Notes under the pieces: model-generated
What the model saw: the letters and a program-made list of their open reading frames with translations, nothing else
Databases searched by the model: none
Told to the model about the DNA's origin: nothing
NCBI GenBank assembly: GCA_946221765.1
Contig: CAMIMK010000173.1
Coordinates: 1 to 6,742, forward strand
Length of the DNA: 6,742 nucleotides
From: an uncultured Rhodovulum sp.
Lineage (GTDB): Bacteria > Pseudomonadota > Alphaproteobacteria > Rhodobacterales > Rhodobacteraceae
Direction of reading: 5' to 3'
In this document: positions 5,875-6,742 of the stretch, piece after piece
Layout of the letters: each line of letters starts with the position of its first letter
Numbering within the stretch: position 1 is the first letter of the stretch
Made by a program: the position numbers and the translations under genes

Positions 5875-6545
5875 GGCAGCCGCTCCTCGAATTCGCGGTT
5901 GAGACGTCCGATGGTGCCGACCAGCTCCGGGCGCCGCTCGCGCCGCAGGCGTTCGGCCGTGAGAATCGCCCGCAGGTCCGCCTCGCAGGCCGGCAGGCTC
6001 TCGTTGACCAGCACATAGTCGTATTCGGCCCAATGGCTGATCTCGTCGCGCGATTTCGCCATGCGGCCGGCGACCACGGCGGCGCTGTCCTGCCCCCGCG
6101 CCAGCAGGCGGGCCTCCAGTTCGGCGATCGAGGGCGGCAGGATGAAGATCGACACCACCGCCTCGCGCAGGGCCGAGGCGCGGATCTGCTGCCCGCCCTG
6201 CCAGTCCACGTCGAAGAGCACGTCGCGCCCCGCGGCGATCGCCAGCTCGACCGGCGTGCGCGGCGTGCCGTAGAGGTTGCCGAAGACCTCGGCATGTTCG
6301 AGCATCTCGCCCTGCGCGACCATCGTCTCGAACTCGCGGCGGCTCTTGAAGAAGTATTCGCGCCCCTCCCGCTCGCCCGGACGGGGGGCGCGGGTGGTCG
6401 CCGAGACCGAGAAGTCGATGCCCGTGTCGAATTCCAGCAGGCGGCGCGACAGGGTCGACTTGCCCGCCCCCGAGGGCGAGGACAGGATGATGAGCAGTCC
6501 GCGGCGCGTCTCGGCCGCCTCGGCAGGGTCAGGGGGTCGGGTCAT
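5871..6545 (-). CDS. gmk: Guanylate kinase
   Basis: This 224-residue cytoplasmic enzyme converts GMP and ATP to GDP and ADP. The P-loop is SSPSGAGKST (22-31). The GMP-binding region contains ATTRAPRPGE (49-58) and YFF (64-66), then EHAEVFGNLYGTP (83-95). FDVDWQGGQQIR (111-122) is the conserved DVDxQG segment. The lid and arginine-rich segment RLLARGQDS...RMAKSRDEI (146-169) and YDYVLVN (175-181) complete the fold. The length is typical of bacterial Gmk with a short N-terminal extension. ATG 6545 overlaps the yicC stop (ATGA), and the 3' end overlaps the gamma-CA gene in the same way. There is no strong Shine-Dalgarno before it, so translation probably depends on coupling to yicC. The next ATG upstream in frame would lie inside yicC and adds no family sequence. 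Confidence 0.97.
   Translation of the reverse strand: MTRPPDPAEAAETRRGLLIILSSPSGAGKSTLSRRLLEFDTGIDFSVSATTRAPRPGEREGREYFFKSRREFETMVAQGEMLEHAEVFGNLYGTPRTPVELAIAAGRDVLFDVDWQGGQQIRASALREAVVSIFILPPSIAELEARLLARGQDSAAVVAGRMAKSRDEISHWAEYDYVLVNESLPACEADLRAILTAERLRRERRPELVGTIGRLNREFEERLP
5883..5888 (-). promoter_or_regulatory. Ribosome-binding site of the gamma-CA gene
   Basis: GAGGAG on the minus strand lies inside the last codons of gmk, 8 nt before ATG 5874. It confirms the MSQYRLDG start over the longer frame reaching to 6033. Confidence 0.7.
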
Positions 6546-6742
6546 TCGAGATTCTGTACCTGCTCGCGCATCCGGTCGATCACCAGCTTCAGCTCCAGCC
6601 CGATCGTGGTCAGGGCCGTGTCCTGGGCCTTGGAACACAGCGTATTGGCCTCGCGGTTGAATTCCTGGACCAGAAAATCGAACCTGCGGCCGACCGGCAC
6701 GCTGCCCTCCAGCAGGGCGCGCGCGGCGGCGACATGCGCGGA
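6542..6742 (-). CDS. yicC: YicC/YloC family endoribonuclease, C-terminal 66 residues (5' end outside window)
   Basis: Reading the minus strand from the window edge gives 66 residues beginning SAHVAAARALLEG. FDFLVQEFNREANTLCSK and the end GLELKLVIDRMREQVQNLE follow, then TGA at 6544-6542. This matches the C-terminal DUF1732 part of the YicC/YloC family, which is about 290 residues when complete. Members are endoribonucleases; E. coli YicC takes part in degrading the small RNA RyhB. The frame has no start inside the window, so promoter and catalytic N-terminal parts are missing. Its stop overlaps the gmk start by 4 nt (ATGA). The yicC-gmk pairing is common in proteobacteria, supporting both calls. 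Confidence 0.93.
   Translation of the reverse strand, partial: SAHVAAARALLEGSVPVGRRFDFLVQEFNREANTLCSKAQDTALTTIGLELKLVIDRMREQVQNLE

Noticed and set aside
4808..6295. A 495-codon minus-strand frame across gmk, the gamma-CA gene and chpT
   Set aside because: It is out of frame with gmk and the gamma-CA gene and antisense to chpT; its sequence is Arg/Ala/Gly-rich without a domain.
1..6742. Mobile elements, CRISPR arrays, tRNA or rRNA genes
   Set aside because: No transposase or integrase-like protein, no regularly spaced repeats and no tRNA-like or rRNA-like sequence was seen; nearly all bases lie in housekeeping-type genes.

Overview
The window is a dense, very GC-rich stretch of bacterial chromosome. 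By protein content it comes from an alphaproteobacterium, most likely the Rhodobacteraceae/Paracoccaceae group. The taxonomic pointers are a ChpT-type histidine phosphotransferase (a cell-cycle phosphorelay component confined to Alphaproteobacteria), a DUF3553 mini-protein, and overlapping genes throughout. No mobile element, tRNA, rRNA, CRISPR array or clear sign of horizontal transfer was seen.

Layout from left to right: (1) positions 1-546, plus strand: the C-terminal part of a sensor histidine kinase, with a perfect 14-bp stem-loop overlapping its stop codon. (2) 642-4279, minus strand: a two-gene osmoregulated periplasmic glucan (OPG) operon, opgG then opgH, joined by a TGATG stop/start overlap. 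OpgG carries a twin-arginine-like signal peptide. OpgH is the inner-membrane glucosyltransferase. (3) 4280-4498: a 219-bp leader/promoter region, AT-rich relative to the window in its distal half. (4) 4499-4684, minus: a 61-residue DUF3553 protein starting at GTG, divergent from chpT (4724-5350, plus) across only 39 bp. (5) 5338-6742, minus: a compact operon yicC (partial), gmk, gamma-carbonic-anhydrase-like gene, with 4-nt ATGA overlaps at both junctions. Its last gene overlaps the end of chpT tail-to-tail by 13 bp.

Functionally the window combines envelope glucan synthesis (opgGH), the CckA-ChpT-CtrA/CpdR phosphorelay (chpT), RNA turnover and GMP phosphorylation (yicC, gmk), and a left-handed beta-helix hexapeptide-repeat enzyme. 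These are ordinary chromosomal genes, and I see no convincing undescribed multi-gene system. The points most worth a second look are the Tudor/SH3-like look of the DUF3553 protein beside chpT, the RR-type signal peptide on OpgG, the short N-terminus of OpgH, the stem-loops placed on stop codons, and the repeat-containing AT-rich region upstream of opgG.
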